NCBI GenBank assembly: GCA_018816735.1
Contig: JAHIVH010000003.1
Location: 1-64,000 of the forward strand
Source: Pseudomonadota bacterium
Lineage (GTDB): Bacteria > Desulfobacterota > Desulfobacteria > Desulfobacterales > JAHIVH01
DNA: 64,000 bases
Direction: 5' to 3'
Shown here: piece after piece, positions 27,718 through 36,040 of the stretch
Numbering within the stretch: position 1 is the stretch's first letter
Layout of the letters: every line of letters begins with the position of its first letter
Translations under genes and position numbers: made by a program
The notes under the pieces: model-generated
Seen by the model: the letters and a program-made list of their open reading frames with translations, nothing else
The model's database searches: none
What the model was told of the DNA's origin: nothing

Positions 27718-28782
27718 ATGGGAAACACTTATAAAATCGCGATTATTCCCGGTGACGGCACAGGCCCGGAAGTGGTCCGTGAAGGGATAAAAGTGCTGAA
27801 TGCGTCCGCAAAAAAGCACGGGTTCAAACTGGACATGACCGAATTTGACTATGGCGGAGACAGGTACCTGAAAACCGGTGAAGTTCTTCCGGAGACTGCC
27901 GCAGATGACTTAAAAAAATTTAATGCCATATATTTAGGCGCCATTGGCCATCCGGATGTCAAACCCGGTATTCTTGAAAAAGGAATCCTGTTGAAACTGA
28001 GATTTGAACTGGATCAGTATATTAATCTGAGGCCGGTCAAACTCTATCCCGGCGTTGAAACGCCGCTTAAAAACAAGGGGCCTCAAGATATCGACTACGT
28101 GGTTGTCCGCGAAAACACCGGTGGCATCTATACGGGCATAGGTGGCATTTCCATGAAAGGCACCCAAAATGAAGTCGCCATTCAGAGCATGGTCTATAAC
28201 CGTTTTCAGGTGGAACGATGCCTGAGATATGCCTTTGAGCTGACCCGGAAACGGAACAAAAACAACACCCTCGCCCTGGTCGGCAAAACCAATGTGCTTA
28301 CCTTTGTATATGATCTCTGGGAACGGGCCTTTCATGAAATCGGAAAGGCCGACTATCCGGACATCAAACGCGAATACTATCACGTGGATGCCACCTGCAT
28401 GTGGATGGTAAAAAATCCGGAATGGTTCGACGTCCTTGTTACCGGAAATCTTTTTGGTGATATCATCACCGATCTGGGTGCGATCACTCAAGGGGGTATG
28501 GGCATTGCCGCAGGTGGCAATATCAACCCCGAAGGCGTCAGCATGTTTGAACCGATTGGCGGTTCAGCACCCAAATACACAGGAAAAAATGTGATAAATC
28601 CCCTGGCTGCAATCTGTTCAGGCGCCATGATGCTGGATACCCTGGGTGAAACAACGGCTTCTGATGAAATCGAACAGGCAGTCATGGAAATCACCGCAAA
28701 TAAAATGAAAAGCCTTGACGCCGGAAAGATGGGCTATTCCACATCTGAAATCGGTGACATGGTGGCAGAACGGGTGGCGTGA
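27718..28782 (+). CDS. leuB: 3-isopropylmalate/isocitrate dehydrogenase family enzyme
   Basis: A 354-residue NAD-dependent beta-decarboxylating dehydrogenase. Family signatures: [12 protein letters not shown] at the N-terminus, the substrate-arginine region LRPVKLYPG and [12 protein letters not shown], Lys and Asp in the catalytic segment [17 protein letters not shown], and the nucleotide loop [12 protein letters not shown]. Closest to LeuB-type proteins, oxidising 3-isopropylmalate in leucine synthesis, though tartrate, homoisocitrate or isocitrate specificity cannot be excluded from motifs. leuC and leuD are not adjacent. The ribosome site AAAAGGAG is strong. Confidence 0.8.
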   Translation: MGNTYKIAIIPGDGTGPEVVREGIKVLNASAKKHGFKLDMTEFDYGGDRYLKTGEVLPETAADDLKKFNAIYLGAIGHPDVKPGILEKGILLKLRFELDQYINLRPVKLYPGVETPLKNKGPQDIDYVVVRENTGGIYTGIGGISMKGTQNEVAIQSMVYNRFQVERCLRYAFELTRKRNKNNTLALVGKTNVLTFVYDLWERAFHEIGKADYPDIKREYYHVDATCMWMVKNPEWFDVLVTGNLFGDIITDLGAITQGGMGIAAGGNINPEGVSMFEPIGGSAPKYTGKNVINPLAAICSGAMMLDTLGETTASDEIEQAVMEITANKMKSLDAGKMGYSTSEIGDMVAERVA

Positions 28783-28847
28783 TTCACCTCGTCGCCACAC
28801 TAAAAGCCATAAGCCGCCCGACAAACACGCTCCTCTCCCCATAAAAA

Positions 28848-28878
28848 AGGGCAGATGGTATTTTCAACCGTCTGCCCT
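28848..28878 (+). terminator. Rho-independent terminator after the LeuB-family gene
   Basis: Arms AGGGCAGATGGT (28848-28859) and ACCGTCTGCCCT (28867-28878) pair with one mismatch. A-run before and after the stem gives a U-tract only for leftward RNA, so it could also serve the other strand. Confidence 0.6.
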
Positions 28879-28960
28879 AAAAAAATCTAAAAGACACAGA
28901 TTAATGATGCCTGCTTCTTTTCATGTTACTTTCCGGGAATTGATACCAAGCTGTTACTGA

Positions 28961-29632
28961 TTAATAATAATATTTAAACCCTATACCGACAAACGATGCA
29001 TTCATGGAGACATCCCTTGTGACGGATGTCGAGGAATTGTCTGGCCGGAACTTGAATTCCGCCTGGTTCACGATCATTTTCACATCAAAATTCAGGGCGA
29101 TATGTTTGGACAGGAAATACTCTGCACCTGCACACAAATGCATGCCAAAAGAGTCTTTGACATCCGTAGTAAGATTCAAGGCAAAAAAATCTTCTGTGCC
29201 GGTACGGTTATGGTTATCAAAGTCATTGTTATAATATCCCACGCCAGCACCCAGAAAAAAATTACCGTTTCGCTCATTTATCCTGAAATGCATTCTCCCG
29301 GTTAAAAGAAAAGGCCTCTGGGTAAATTCACCAAGCACACCGGAATTTGAATCGTGGTGAACTTCAAGATCCGAATTAAAACTGTCTGCACTCAATTCCA
29401 CAGAAAACCGCTGATGAAGAAAATAGGTAAATGTCAGGCTATATGTCACGGAATTATCAAACTTGGCATCAAGATCCCCGGCATCACCGGTTTCAAAATT
29501 GGTCGTGCCGATATTCATTCCGGATAGACGGAATCCTACACCAAAACGGTTGAAGTCTTCCGCCCTGCCCTGATTGGCAGAAAAGATCAAGATAACCAGC
29601 AATCCAATACTGACATAAACATTTGTTTTCAT
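28961..29632 (-). CDS. OmpW-like outer-membrane beta-barrel protein
   Basis: A 223-residue exported protein with signal peptide 1-24 (YVSIGLLVILIFSANQGRA) and about eight amphipathic strands, including SLTFTYFLHQRFSVELSA and FFLGAGVGYYNNDFD, ending in FKYYY. The pattern fits the small 8-strand OmpW/OmpA-barrel families, thought to pass small hydrophobic molecules. It lies 47 bases after the lipoprotein gene on the same strand and may be co-transcribed with it. Confidence 0.75.
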   Translation of the reverse strand: MKTNVYVSIGLLVILIFSANQGRAEDFNRFGVGFRLSGMNIGTTNFETGDAGDLDAKFDNSVTYSLTFTYFLHQRFSVELSADSFNSDLEVHHDSNSGVLGEFTQRPFLLTGRMHFRINERNGNFFLGAGVGYYNNDFDNHNRTGTEDFFALNLTTDVKDSFGMHLCAGAEYFLSKHIALNFDVKMIVNQAEFKFRPDNSSTSVTRDVSMNASFVGIGFKYYY

Positions 29633-29679
29633 ACTATCCTCAAAGCTAAGGGGTCGTTATAATCAACCGGGAACGCCAT

Positions 29680-32163
29680 TTAATCCGAACATAAATCCTT
29701 GCCGGATATATAGGGCGGATACGTTTTCTTTTTGCTGTCCGAGCAGTCGGCCAGGCCCGAATAAAATGAATCGATGATCAAACAGCTTAAACTGCTTTCA
29801 TCAGAATAGTAATCAGACCGGTCACTGACCGATCCAGGTCCTGGCGCAAATCCGTCTTTATCATCATCCTGGTAAGGATCTGCTTTGTATGTTGAATAAA
29901 AAAATGTAGCTGTCGTTTCTGAGATGTCAATGCCCAGCATTGCCTCATTAATCGATTTAATAAATTCATTTGCAATAACCAGATATCCGGTATTTGAGGG
30001 ATGGACGCCGTCCAGGCTGTAAAAACCGCCGCCAAAGGTCCTTGAAAGCACCCGGTATTCCCAGTCGTTAAGATCAGGATCTTCTTCATCTTCCGGGTCA
30101 CCTTTTGTGGTAATATAAACATAATTCCCAAGGACAAACTGCTTGGTTTCCTTATCTTCCCTGAGGTCACCATCTGCATCCAGAATTTTGTTGTAATCCA
30201 CGTCCAGTTTGTCAAAAATGGTCTTCTTGAGATCAACCACCGTGACATTGGCATTTTCCGCTGCCAGGGCCTCTATATACAGGTTGATTGCATCGATGTG
30301 GTCGTTTAAAAGCCTGGCTTCTTCATTTGATAGGGTATACCCGTCACTTGCGGCAACCGTCTGGCTGATAGCCGTGTTCAAGGTTGTATTATCGTTCAGG
30401 GTGTAAACAGTGTCATCCGTATAACTATAATATTTCCCCAGTGCAGAAGCGATGGATACTTCCAGATCGGCTATCAGGTGGGTATATCTGCCGCTGTCTG
30501 CTGGTTCCTCTGTTGATGTGCGGTTAATGAAAGGGAAAAGCCCTATATACTGACCACTATTTAATGTGGTTACATCGGCAGGCACTTCGCTCGTGGCAAA
30601 TGTTGCCAGATGCTCCAGATCTGTCTCATTGAAAAGGACGGCAAAAGATGTAACATGGGGAAGATTTCCGATAAAGACATGACTGTCGGGAATAGCTGTC
30701 AACCTGTCAACGATTGTTTTGATATTTGCCGTGACAGATGTCAGGTCATGCTTGCTGCCAGTGTCTGAAAGAAATGCTGTAATGGCATCTGTGGTCATTT
30801 CCGTACCCCCATTTTCAGTGATCGCTCCCAGAACATCATTCAATCCGATCCAGAGTGTAAAAATTTTCTGCTTGTCCGGATGCATTGTACCCACATATTC
30901 GGCGGCTTCGAGCTGACTCACCACCTCATTCTTTTCTTCAGGGATCGGTTCCATCAGCGCGTCAAGAAGGGAATCCCCTTGTCCGGTTTTTTCCGATATA
31001 AGCGTTTCTGTGGTCGCGCCGTCTGCACCCAAATTGGTGGGAACATAAATATAATCGATATATTTATCGTCATTGTCTATCAACTCATCCACATTATCAG
31101 AACGCGGAATATCCTTGAGCATCATGTTGTCATTCTTGTAGGTATCCAGATCCTCTTGTAGTAGGGTCATATGCTGCCGGTTGTATTCACCACGACTGTA
31201 AAACGCCTTCAAGTCAATATTCGGCTGGTACCAGCTTAAAAAATCACTGGCATAAGCAGCATAGTTTGCCAGTTGTTTTGGGAAGCTGTTTTTCTGGGTG
31301 TATTCATGGACATTTCCTTTGCCGCTCTGCGTACCGCAGGTAAAATCATCTCCCAGGTTGATGATAATCACCGGAAGTGCATTGTTTAAGGCCAGCGCTT
31401 CTTTCAGGTTCCGGGTCGCCTGCTCGGTACTGACCAGGGTTCTGGGTTCGCTTTCATTAAACACACCTTGTTCATTCAGGTAATTTATAATCGCAAGCAC
31501 GGTTTCGTCTTTCTGAAAAGCATCTGTCGATTGCTTGAAATTAATGGTGAACCCTTCGGCTTTTTTTCGGGCAATGGCATCTCTGACCGGCTTTGTGATC
31601 TTAATGCCGTTCGGGAAATTACTGACATCACAGTCATCATCCGAGCAGTTACAGTCAAAATCATCATTATCCGGGCAGTTAAAATCCGAAAGATCCAGTT
31701 CGGATTTTCGGGTGACCGGCCTCTCCTCGTCCAAAGTCTGTAAAAAAGAGGCAATATTGATGGTTTCATCACTCATGAGTTCGTCTGTATCAAAATCGAG
31801 AGGCGACATTTTATAGGTTGGCGTCAACCGTTTCCCTATCTCTATACCACCTATCATAAACTGAATGTCTTCCTGAACCTCTGTGCCCTCGTCACCCTCA
31901 TACACCCGGTAATAAAACCGGCCGTCATCATTTGTGGCGCCCTGACGGGTCAAGCGGCCACTTTGATAACAGGAATATTCCAACCCTGTAATGGTAAAGG
32001 CCGTAAACTCGCCATGCCGGATCGGATCGCCTGATTTGTCACTTCCGCAACCGGCATTCAATATCAAAATAAGTAAAGAACACAGCCATACAATCCGCCT
32101 GAACGGGAAGAGGATTCCGTGGTTTTCTGATCTTTCGGGAATAACAAAAAAACGCTGGGGCAT
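29680..32163 (-). CDS. Large SGNH/GDSL-hydrolase-like lipoprotein
   Basis: An 827-residue lipoprotein with lipobox LILNAGC. After an N-terminal domain of about 200 residues with an acidic Cys-containing stretch (CPDNDDFDCNCSDDDCD), an SGNH fold follows: block I is NLGDDFTCG, block III WIGLNDVLG and block V DGVHPSNTGY. The block I serine (GDS) is replaced by Asp (GDD), so esterase activity is doubtful. Start set at the ATG at 32163, with GGAGG upstream, instead of an in-frame ATG at 32193. Likely anchored in the outer membrane; substrate unknown. Confidence 0.8.
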   Translation of the reverse strand: MPQRFFVIPERSENHGILFPFRRIVWLCSLLILILNAGCGSDKSGDPIRHGEFTAFTITGLEYSCYQSGRLTRQGATNDDGRFYYRVYEGDEGTEVQEDIQFMIGGIEIGKRLTPTYKMSPLDFDTDELMSDETINIASFLQTLDEERPVTRKSELDLSDFNCPDNDDFDCNCSDDDCDVSNFPNGIKITKPVRDAIARKKAEGFTINFKQSTDAFQKDETVLAIINYLNEQGVFNESEPRTLVSTEQATRNLKEALALNNALPVIIINLGDDFTCGTQSGKGNVHEYTQKNSFPKQLANYAAYASDFLSWYQPNIDLKAFYSRGEYNRQHMTLLQEDLDTYKNDNMMLKDIPRSDNVDELIDNDDKYIDYIYVPTNLGADGATTETLISEKTGQGDSLLDALMEPIPEEKNEVVSQLEAAEYVGTMHPDKQKIFTLWIGLNDVLGAITENGGTEMTTDAITAFLSDTGSKHDLTSVTANIKTIVDRLTAIPDSHVFIGNLPHVTSFAVLFNETDLEHLATFATSEVPADVTTLNSGQYIGLFPFINRTSTEEPADSGRYTHLIADLEVSIASALGKYYSYTDDTVYTLNDNTTLNTAISQTVAASDGYTLSNEEARLLNDHIDAINLYIEALAAENANVTVVDLKKTIFDKLDVDYNKILDADGDLREDKETKQFVLGNYVYITTKGDPEDEEDPDLNDWEYRVLSRTFGGGFYSLDGVHPSNTGYLVIANEFIKSINEAMLGIDISETTATFFYSTYKADPYQDDDKDGFAPGPGSVSDRSDYYSDESSLSCLIIDSFYSGLADCSDSKKKTYPPYISGKDLCSD

Positions 32164-32314
32164 GGTATGATATACCTCCGAATTATTTACCAAATCATAT
32201 TACTGTCTGACACCGTTTTAAATTCGTGGGAGTATAGGTCAAAAGACAAGGGGTGTCAAATTGATTTATGGTAAGACACAAGTGTGGGTGATTTGAAAAA
32301 TAAAATTTAGCCCC

Positions 32315-32343
32315 TTGACAGACGGGGTTAATTCCAATATGTA
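32315..32343 (+). promoter_or_regulatory. Promoter of the cytochrome c/metVF operon
   Basis: TTGACA at 32315-32320 and TATGTA at 32338-32343 are 17 bases apart, about 100 bases before the cytochrome start. A second TTGACA at 32368-32373 lacks a fitting -10 box. Confidence 0.55.
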
Positions 32344-32439
32344 CGTCTATTTGATGAATTTTAAGTTTTGACAAGGAAATCAAACATGCATTTCCTTCAT
32401 GAAATATGAAGAAACAATTGTTGAGGAGCATCTGCGGAA

Positions 32440-32826
32440 ATGAGCGCTATTCAGAAACTCGGTTGGGTACTTTTTACGGTCGTCTTAATTACAGGAGGTG
32501 GCTTTTTTTCAGCATCTCTCCACGCACAGCCTGAAGAAATAGAATTCTGCAAGGATAAAGAGCGTGGACCGGTCATGTTTCCCCACGAATCACACATGGG
32601 AGACCATGAATGCCTGGATTGTCACCATGATATACAAAACGGAGAAAATGTTCTGGATGAAGGTAATCTGGAAGAAGGCAATCCCAGCGCCAAGTGCTCA
32701 ACCTGCCATAATACCGAATCAAAAATCGAAACACGGGAAGCATTCCATCGCCAGTGCATGGGATGCCATGATAACAGCAAGAAAGGTCCTAACCTTTGCG
32801 GTGAATGTCACACGTTGGAAAAGTAA
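32440..32826 (+). CDS. Periplasmic tetraheme class III cytochrome c
   Basis: A 128-residue exported cytochrome. A signal peptide covers about 1-29. Four heme sites CLDCH, CSTCH, CMGCH and CGECH follow, together with extra His residues (FPHESHM, CHHD, EAFHRQ) as sixth ligands. This is the size and layout of cytochrome c3, the periplasmic electron hub of sulfate reducers, although spacing differs from the standard type I proteins. It is the first gene of a unit continuing into metV, a membrane cytochrome b, an Fe-S protein and metF, which suggests that it exchanges electrons with that membrane module rather than with hydrogenase alone. Confidence 0.9.
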   Translation: MSAIQKLGWVLFTVVLITGGGFFSASLHAQPEEIEFCKDKERGPVMFPHESHMGDHECLDCHHDIQNGENVLDEGNLEEGNPSAKCSTCHNTESKIETREAFHRQCMGCHDNSKKGPNLCGECHTLEK

Positions 32827-32852
32827 TACGCAAATATAAATGGAGGCCATAA

Positions 32853-33524
32853 GTGGTTAAAGCAAAAAGAAAACCCATTGAAGAGATAAAAGAAGCTATC
32901 GCAGGATATAAAAATATTCTGAATGTCGGGTGCGGCGGATGTGTTTCCGTTTGCCTGGCAGGAGGTCAGCGTGAAGTCAATGAACTGAATGCCGTTCTTA
33001 AACTTCATATGAGTAAAGACAATGTGCAGAAAAGCATCGACGGGTATACGGTTGAACGTCAGTGCAATGTCAAATTCCTGGATGAACTCGACCCGATGGC
33101 CACCAAGTATGACTGCATCATTTCCATGGCTTGCGGTGCTGGCGTGCAAAATATGGCTGAACGCTTTCCGGGAATTCCTGTCTTTCCTTTAGTCAATACG
33201 GTTTCCATCGGGATTGACAGAAACCTTGGCATGTATGAGGAGAAATGCAGAGCCTGTGGTCACTGCGTCCTTGGATATACTGGCGGTATATGCCCGGTTA
33301 CAAGATGTTCAAAAGGATTGTTCAACGGTCCGTGCGGTGGAACCAACAATGGAAATTGTGAAATCAGCAATGAAGTGCCCTGTGCCTGGTACGATATATA
33401 TAACCGATTGAAAGCGCAGAACCGACTGGATGATATCCTGAAAGTTCAGCCCCCGATGGAGTGGCAAAACCAGACGCCAAGAACCATTATTCAGGAACCT
33501 TATGAAAACAGGTACCGGGCTTAA
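32853..33524 (+). CDS. metV: MetV-type Fe-S/zinc subunit of methylene-THF reductase (copy 1)
   Basis: A 223-residue protein of the MetV family. The N-terminal half has GCGGCVSVC and ISMACGAGVQN; the C-terminal half has the Cys-rich domain CRACGHC, ICPVTRCSKG and GPCGG, a zinc/[4Fe-4S] region. MetV passes electrons to the flavin subunit MetF, which interconverts methylene- and methyl-tetrahydrofolate in the acetyl-CoA pathway. Start is GTG behind GGAGG. Its metF lies 1.3 kb downstream, separated by a membrane cytochrome and a ferredoxin gene, an arrangement unlike the usual adjacent metVF. A second metV lies at 42.1-42.7 kb. Confidence 0.9.
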   Translation: MVKAKRKPIEEIKEAIAGYKNILNVGCGGCVSVCLAGGQREVNELNAVLKLHMSKDNVQKSIDGYTVERQCNVKFLDELDPMATKYDCIISMACGAGVQNMAERFPGIPVFPLVNTVSIGIDRNLGMYEEKCRACGHCVLGYTGGICPVTRCSKGLFNGPCGGTNNGNCEISNEVPCAWYDIYNRLKAQNRLDDILKVQPPMEWQNQTPRTIIQEPYENRYRA

Positions 33525-33545
33525 AATCGTATTTCATGCCCGGTA
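33513..33545 (+). terminator. Hairpin overlapping the end of metV copy 1, possible attenuator
   Basis: Eight-base perfect arms TACCGGGC (33513-33520) and GCCCGGTA (33538-33545) flank a 17-base loop and are followed by TTTTAT. The left arm covers the last codons of metV, so translation may modulate it. It could reduce read-through into the membrane cytochrome gene. Confidence 0.5.
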
Positions 33546-33648
33546 TTTTATGCTGAAAAAGCATTCCTGTTTCAGGAAGAAAACTGGCAATTAATTTTTA
33601 ATTAAACGTGCCTGCCCGATACGGCACAACATACAAATTTGGTATATT

Positions 33649-34350
33649 ATGGAACTGTCAAATATTTTATCCGGAACATGTGTATATGATTTTGTGAGAG
33701 GACCGCTTGTATGGATCTCCTTTATCATATTCATTCTGGGCACAATCTTCCAGGTATTCAGATTGCTGTCACTGACCCGAGTTGAAGAGACCGTAAAACT
33801 GAAATCAGGTCCTGGAAGTTTCCTTCCCAAACGATCAGAAAAAGAAAAAACAGACTGGGGGTTGCGTGCCAGACTCTCTATTTTCGGGGTGAATCCATTC
33901 CTGATTGTCGTTACAACCCTGTTTCATGTTCTTCTTGTGATCATGCCGATTTTCGTACTGGGACACAATATCCTCCTCGATAATGCATTTGGCATCAGCC
34001 TCTTTGCTTTTCCCGAAAAAACAGCGGATGTACTGACCCAGATCGTTATCATCTGTGCAATGATTTTCCTTTACAGGCGGTTGTTTGTCGATCGTGTCAA
34101 AGCCATCACAGACTGGAAGGATTATCTGTTTCTTCTTCTGGCTGCCGCACCATTTATTACAGGATATTTTGCCTTTCATCAGACCTTTTCCGAACATTAC
34201 AGACTGATCATCACCCTGCATATTCTATCCGGAGAGCTGATGCTGATGGCAATCCCGTTTACAAAATTTATTCATATGTTTTATCTGGTCATTATAAGGC
34301 TTACGGTGAAAAGCGAATACAGCCTGGGGCAGGGTGACAGAGTCTGGTAA
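33649..34350 (+). CDS. NarI/TmcC-like membrane cytochrome b subunit
   Basis: A 233-residue integral membrane protein with five or six helices near 15-40, 78-105, 127-147, 158-180 and 187-220. Histidines inside or at the edge of helices (TTLFHVLLV, FAFHQTFSEH, IITLHILSG, FIHMF) could ligate two b hemes, as in the NarI/DsrM/TmcC family, which passes electrons between quinone, periplasmic cytochromes and cytoplasmic Hdr-like subunits. Gene order between metV and a ferredoxin protein, after a periplasmic cytochrome c, supports a transmembrane relay. No clear ribosome site precedes the ATG. Confidence 0.82.
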   Translation: MELSNILSGTCVYDFVRGPLVWISFIIFILGTIFQVFRLLSLTRVEETVKLKSGPGSFLPKRSEKEKTDWGLRARLSIFGVNPFLIVVTTLFHVLLVIMPIFVLGHNILLDNAFGISLFAFPEKTADVLTQIVIICAMIFLYRRLFVDRVKAITDWKDYLFLLLAAAPFITGYFAFHQTFSEHYRLIITLHILSGELMLMAIPFTKFIHMFYLVIIRLTVKSEYSLGQGDRVW

Positions 34351-34406
34351 CCTGTCAGCAGGCGCTTAAACGATAAGGTCATTTTTATTAAATTTTGGAG
34401 CATCAA

Positions 34407-34793
34407 ATGTTCAGAAAGAAAAATACCGCAGGAGTAGACAGCGACGCGATCCGGGAAATCCTGGATGAAAAAAAGACAAAAATGAAACTGTCTTTAAAAG
34501 CATGCGCCCATTGCACGCTCTGCGCAGAAAGCTGCTTTTTATTTATGGGTCGGGATAAAGATCCAAAGTATATGCCTTCTTATAAATTTATAAACTCTAT
34601 AGGCGTTTTATATAAGAATAAGGGAAATGTGGACAAACTTGATCTGGGCGAGATCAGGGATATTGTATGGGAAAGATGTGTTCTATGTACAAGATGCTAT
34701 TGCCCCATGGGTATTGATATCCCGGAAATGATTGCACTGGCCAGGCGCGTTTGCCGGAGCCAGGGTGTTTATCCAAGATATGACCAGGAATAG
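34407..34793 (+). CDS. HdrC-like [4Fe-4S] electron-transfer protein
   Basis: A 128-residue cytoplasmic protein with two cluster motifs, CAHCTLCAESC (about 36-46) and CVLCTRCYCP (about 95-104). The second is tighter than the usual CxxCxxCxxxCP. HdrC-like proteins bridge a membrane cytochrome b to a catalytic Hdr subunit. Here no HdrB/HdrD-type CCG protein follows; metF does. Start taken at the ATG at 34407 with GGAG seven bases upstream, not the TTG at 34395. Likely the electrical link between the membrane cytochrome and MetVF. Confidence 0.85.
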   Translation: MFRKKNTAGVDSDAIREILDEKKTKMKLSLKACAHCTLCAESCFLFMGRDKDPKYMPSYKFINSIGVLYKNKGNVDKLDLGEIRDIVWERCVLCTRCYCPMGIDIPEMIALARRVCRSQGVYPRYDQE

Positions 34794-34866
34794 TTAGGCC
34801 AGCTTGTTTTAATTAATTGGCATAGCCTGAATATATGATTAAAGAATTCGAAGGGGATCGATTAAT

Positions 34867-35790
34867 ATGAAATCAGGAAGTAATTTTGAAAAAATTTTAA
34901 AGGCCGGACACTTTGCGTTTACAGGTGAGCTGGGACCACCCCGTGGTGCAAATATCCAAGTGATCAAGGAAAAAGCCGCACCCTTGAAAGGTAATGTCGA
35001 CATGGTGAACATTACGGACAACCAGACAGCCATGGTTCGAATGTCCAGCTGGGCCGCAGCCATGTTTGTCATGCAGGAAGGCCTTGAACCCAATTACCAG
35101 ATGGTATGCCGGGACAGAAACCGACTGGCCATGCAATCCGACATCCTGGGGGCCTATGCGCACGGACTCAGAAATATTCTTTGCCTTTCCGGTGACCATC
35201 AACAATTTGGAGATCACCCGCAAGCCAAAGGTGTCTTTGACATCGATTCCATTCAGCTCGTGGCCACGATTAAAAAAATGCGTGATGAAGGCAAATTTTT
35301 GGGTGGCGCAGACATTGATGAACCCCCTAAAATGTTCATAGGCGCTGCCGCAAACCCGTTTGCCGATCCGTTTGAATGGCGAATTCACCGTCTTGCCAAA
35401 AAAGTGGAAGCTGGTGCCGATTTTATTCAGACTCAATGTGTATTCAATATGAAAAAAATGAGAGAATGGATAAAAATGGCCAATGATATGGGGCTTACGG
35501 AAAAAGTCTATATTCTTCCAGGCGTAACTCCTATGAAAAGTATCGGTATGGCAAAATATATGAAGAGCAAAGTGCCTGGCATGGACGTTCCGGATGAAAT
35601 TATCAAGAGATTGCAGGGCGTTGATAAAAAGAAGGTCGCAGATGAAGGAATCAATATTGCCTGCGAACAGATAGAAGAGTTCAAGACAATGAAAGGTGTC
35701 GCAGGTGTTCATCTGATGGCCATTGAGTGGGAACATAAAGTTCCTGAAATTGCCGAAAGAGCAAAAGTTCTGCCGCGTCCCCAGGTATAA
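34867..35790 (+). CDS. metF: Methylenetetrahydrofolate reductase MetF (copy 1)
   Basis: A 307-residue FAD-containing TIM-barrel reductase. Family landmarks: ELGPPRG near the N-terminus (catalytic Glu), VNITDNQT, DRNRLAMQSDILGA, LSGDHQ and DFIQTQCVFN. It catalyses methylene-THF to methyl-THF or the reverse during acetate oxidation. It closes the cytochrome c-metV-cytochrome b-HdrC unit and is followed by a strong terminator. The copy at 41.1-42.1 kb is clearly related (GPPRGS/GPPRGA, ANPFADPFE, MKYMK-type segments) but diverged, consistent with distinct partners. Confidence 0.93.
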   Translation: MKSGSNFEKILKAGHFAFTGELGPPRGANIQVIKEKAAPLKGNVDMVNITDNQTAMVRMSSWAAAMFVMQEGLEPNYQMVCRDRNRLAMQSDILGAYAHGLRNILCLSGDHQQFGDHPQAKGVFDIDSIQLVATIKKMRDEGKFLGGADIDEPPKMFIGAAANPFADPFEWRIHRLAKKVEAGADFIQTQCVFNMKKMREWIKMANDMGLTEKVYILPGVTPMKSIGMAKYMKSKVPGMDVPDEIIKRLQGVDKKKVADEGINIACEQIEEFKTMKGVAGVHLMAIEWEHKVPEIAERAKVLPRPQV

Positions 35791-35832
35791 AAGCGAATTT
35801 AAGCTGAACCTTTTTTGATGTAAACTGTTATG

Positions 35833-35871
35833 GGCAACCTGCCATTATTTACAGGCAGGTTGCCTTTTTTT
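35833..35871 (+). terminator. Rho-independent terminator after metF copy 1
   Basis: Perfect 11-base arms GGCAACCTGCC (35833-35843) and GGCAGGTTGCC (35854-35864), 10-base loop, then seven T. This ends the cytochrome c/metVF operon. Confidence 0.92.
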
Positions 35872-36040
35872 ATTTTTAAAAAATCCCGTCTCACGTTTCC
35901 AATTTTGAGCCTCTTGTTCCCTATCCGGTTTTTCAGTTGAAATTTGGCAGGTATCCATATATAGATATACCAAGCATGATTGACCAATTCTTTATCTTTA
36001 TCACCGTTAAACGTTATGTTTTTTTAATGAAAGGCAGCCT

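Noticed and set aside
34897-35736. Long minus-strand open frame (279 codons) opposite metF copy 1
   Set aside because: It is antisense to a clear metF, rich in His, Phe and Cys as expected of a shadow frame, and has no domain similarity or ribosome site.
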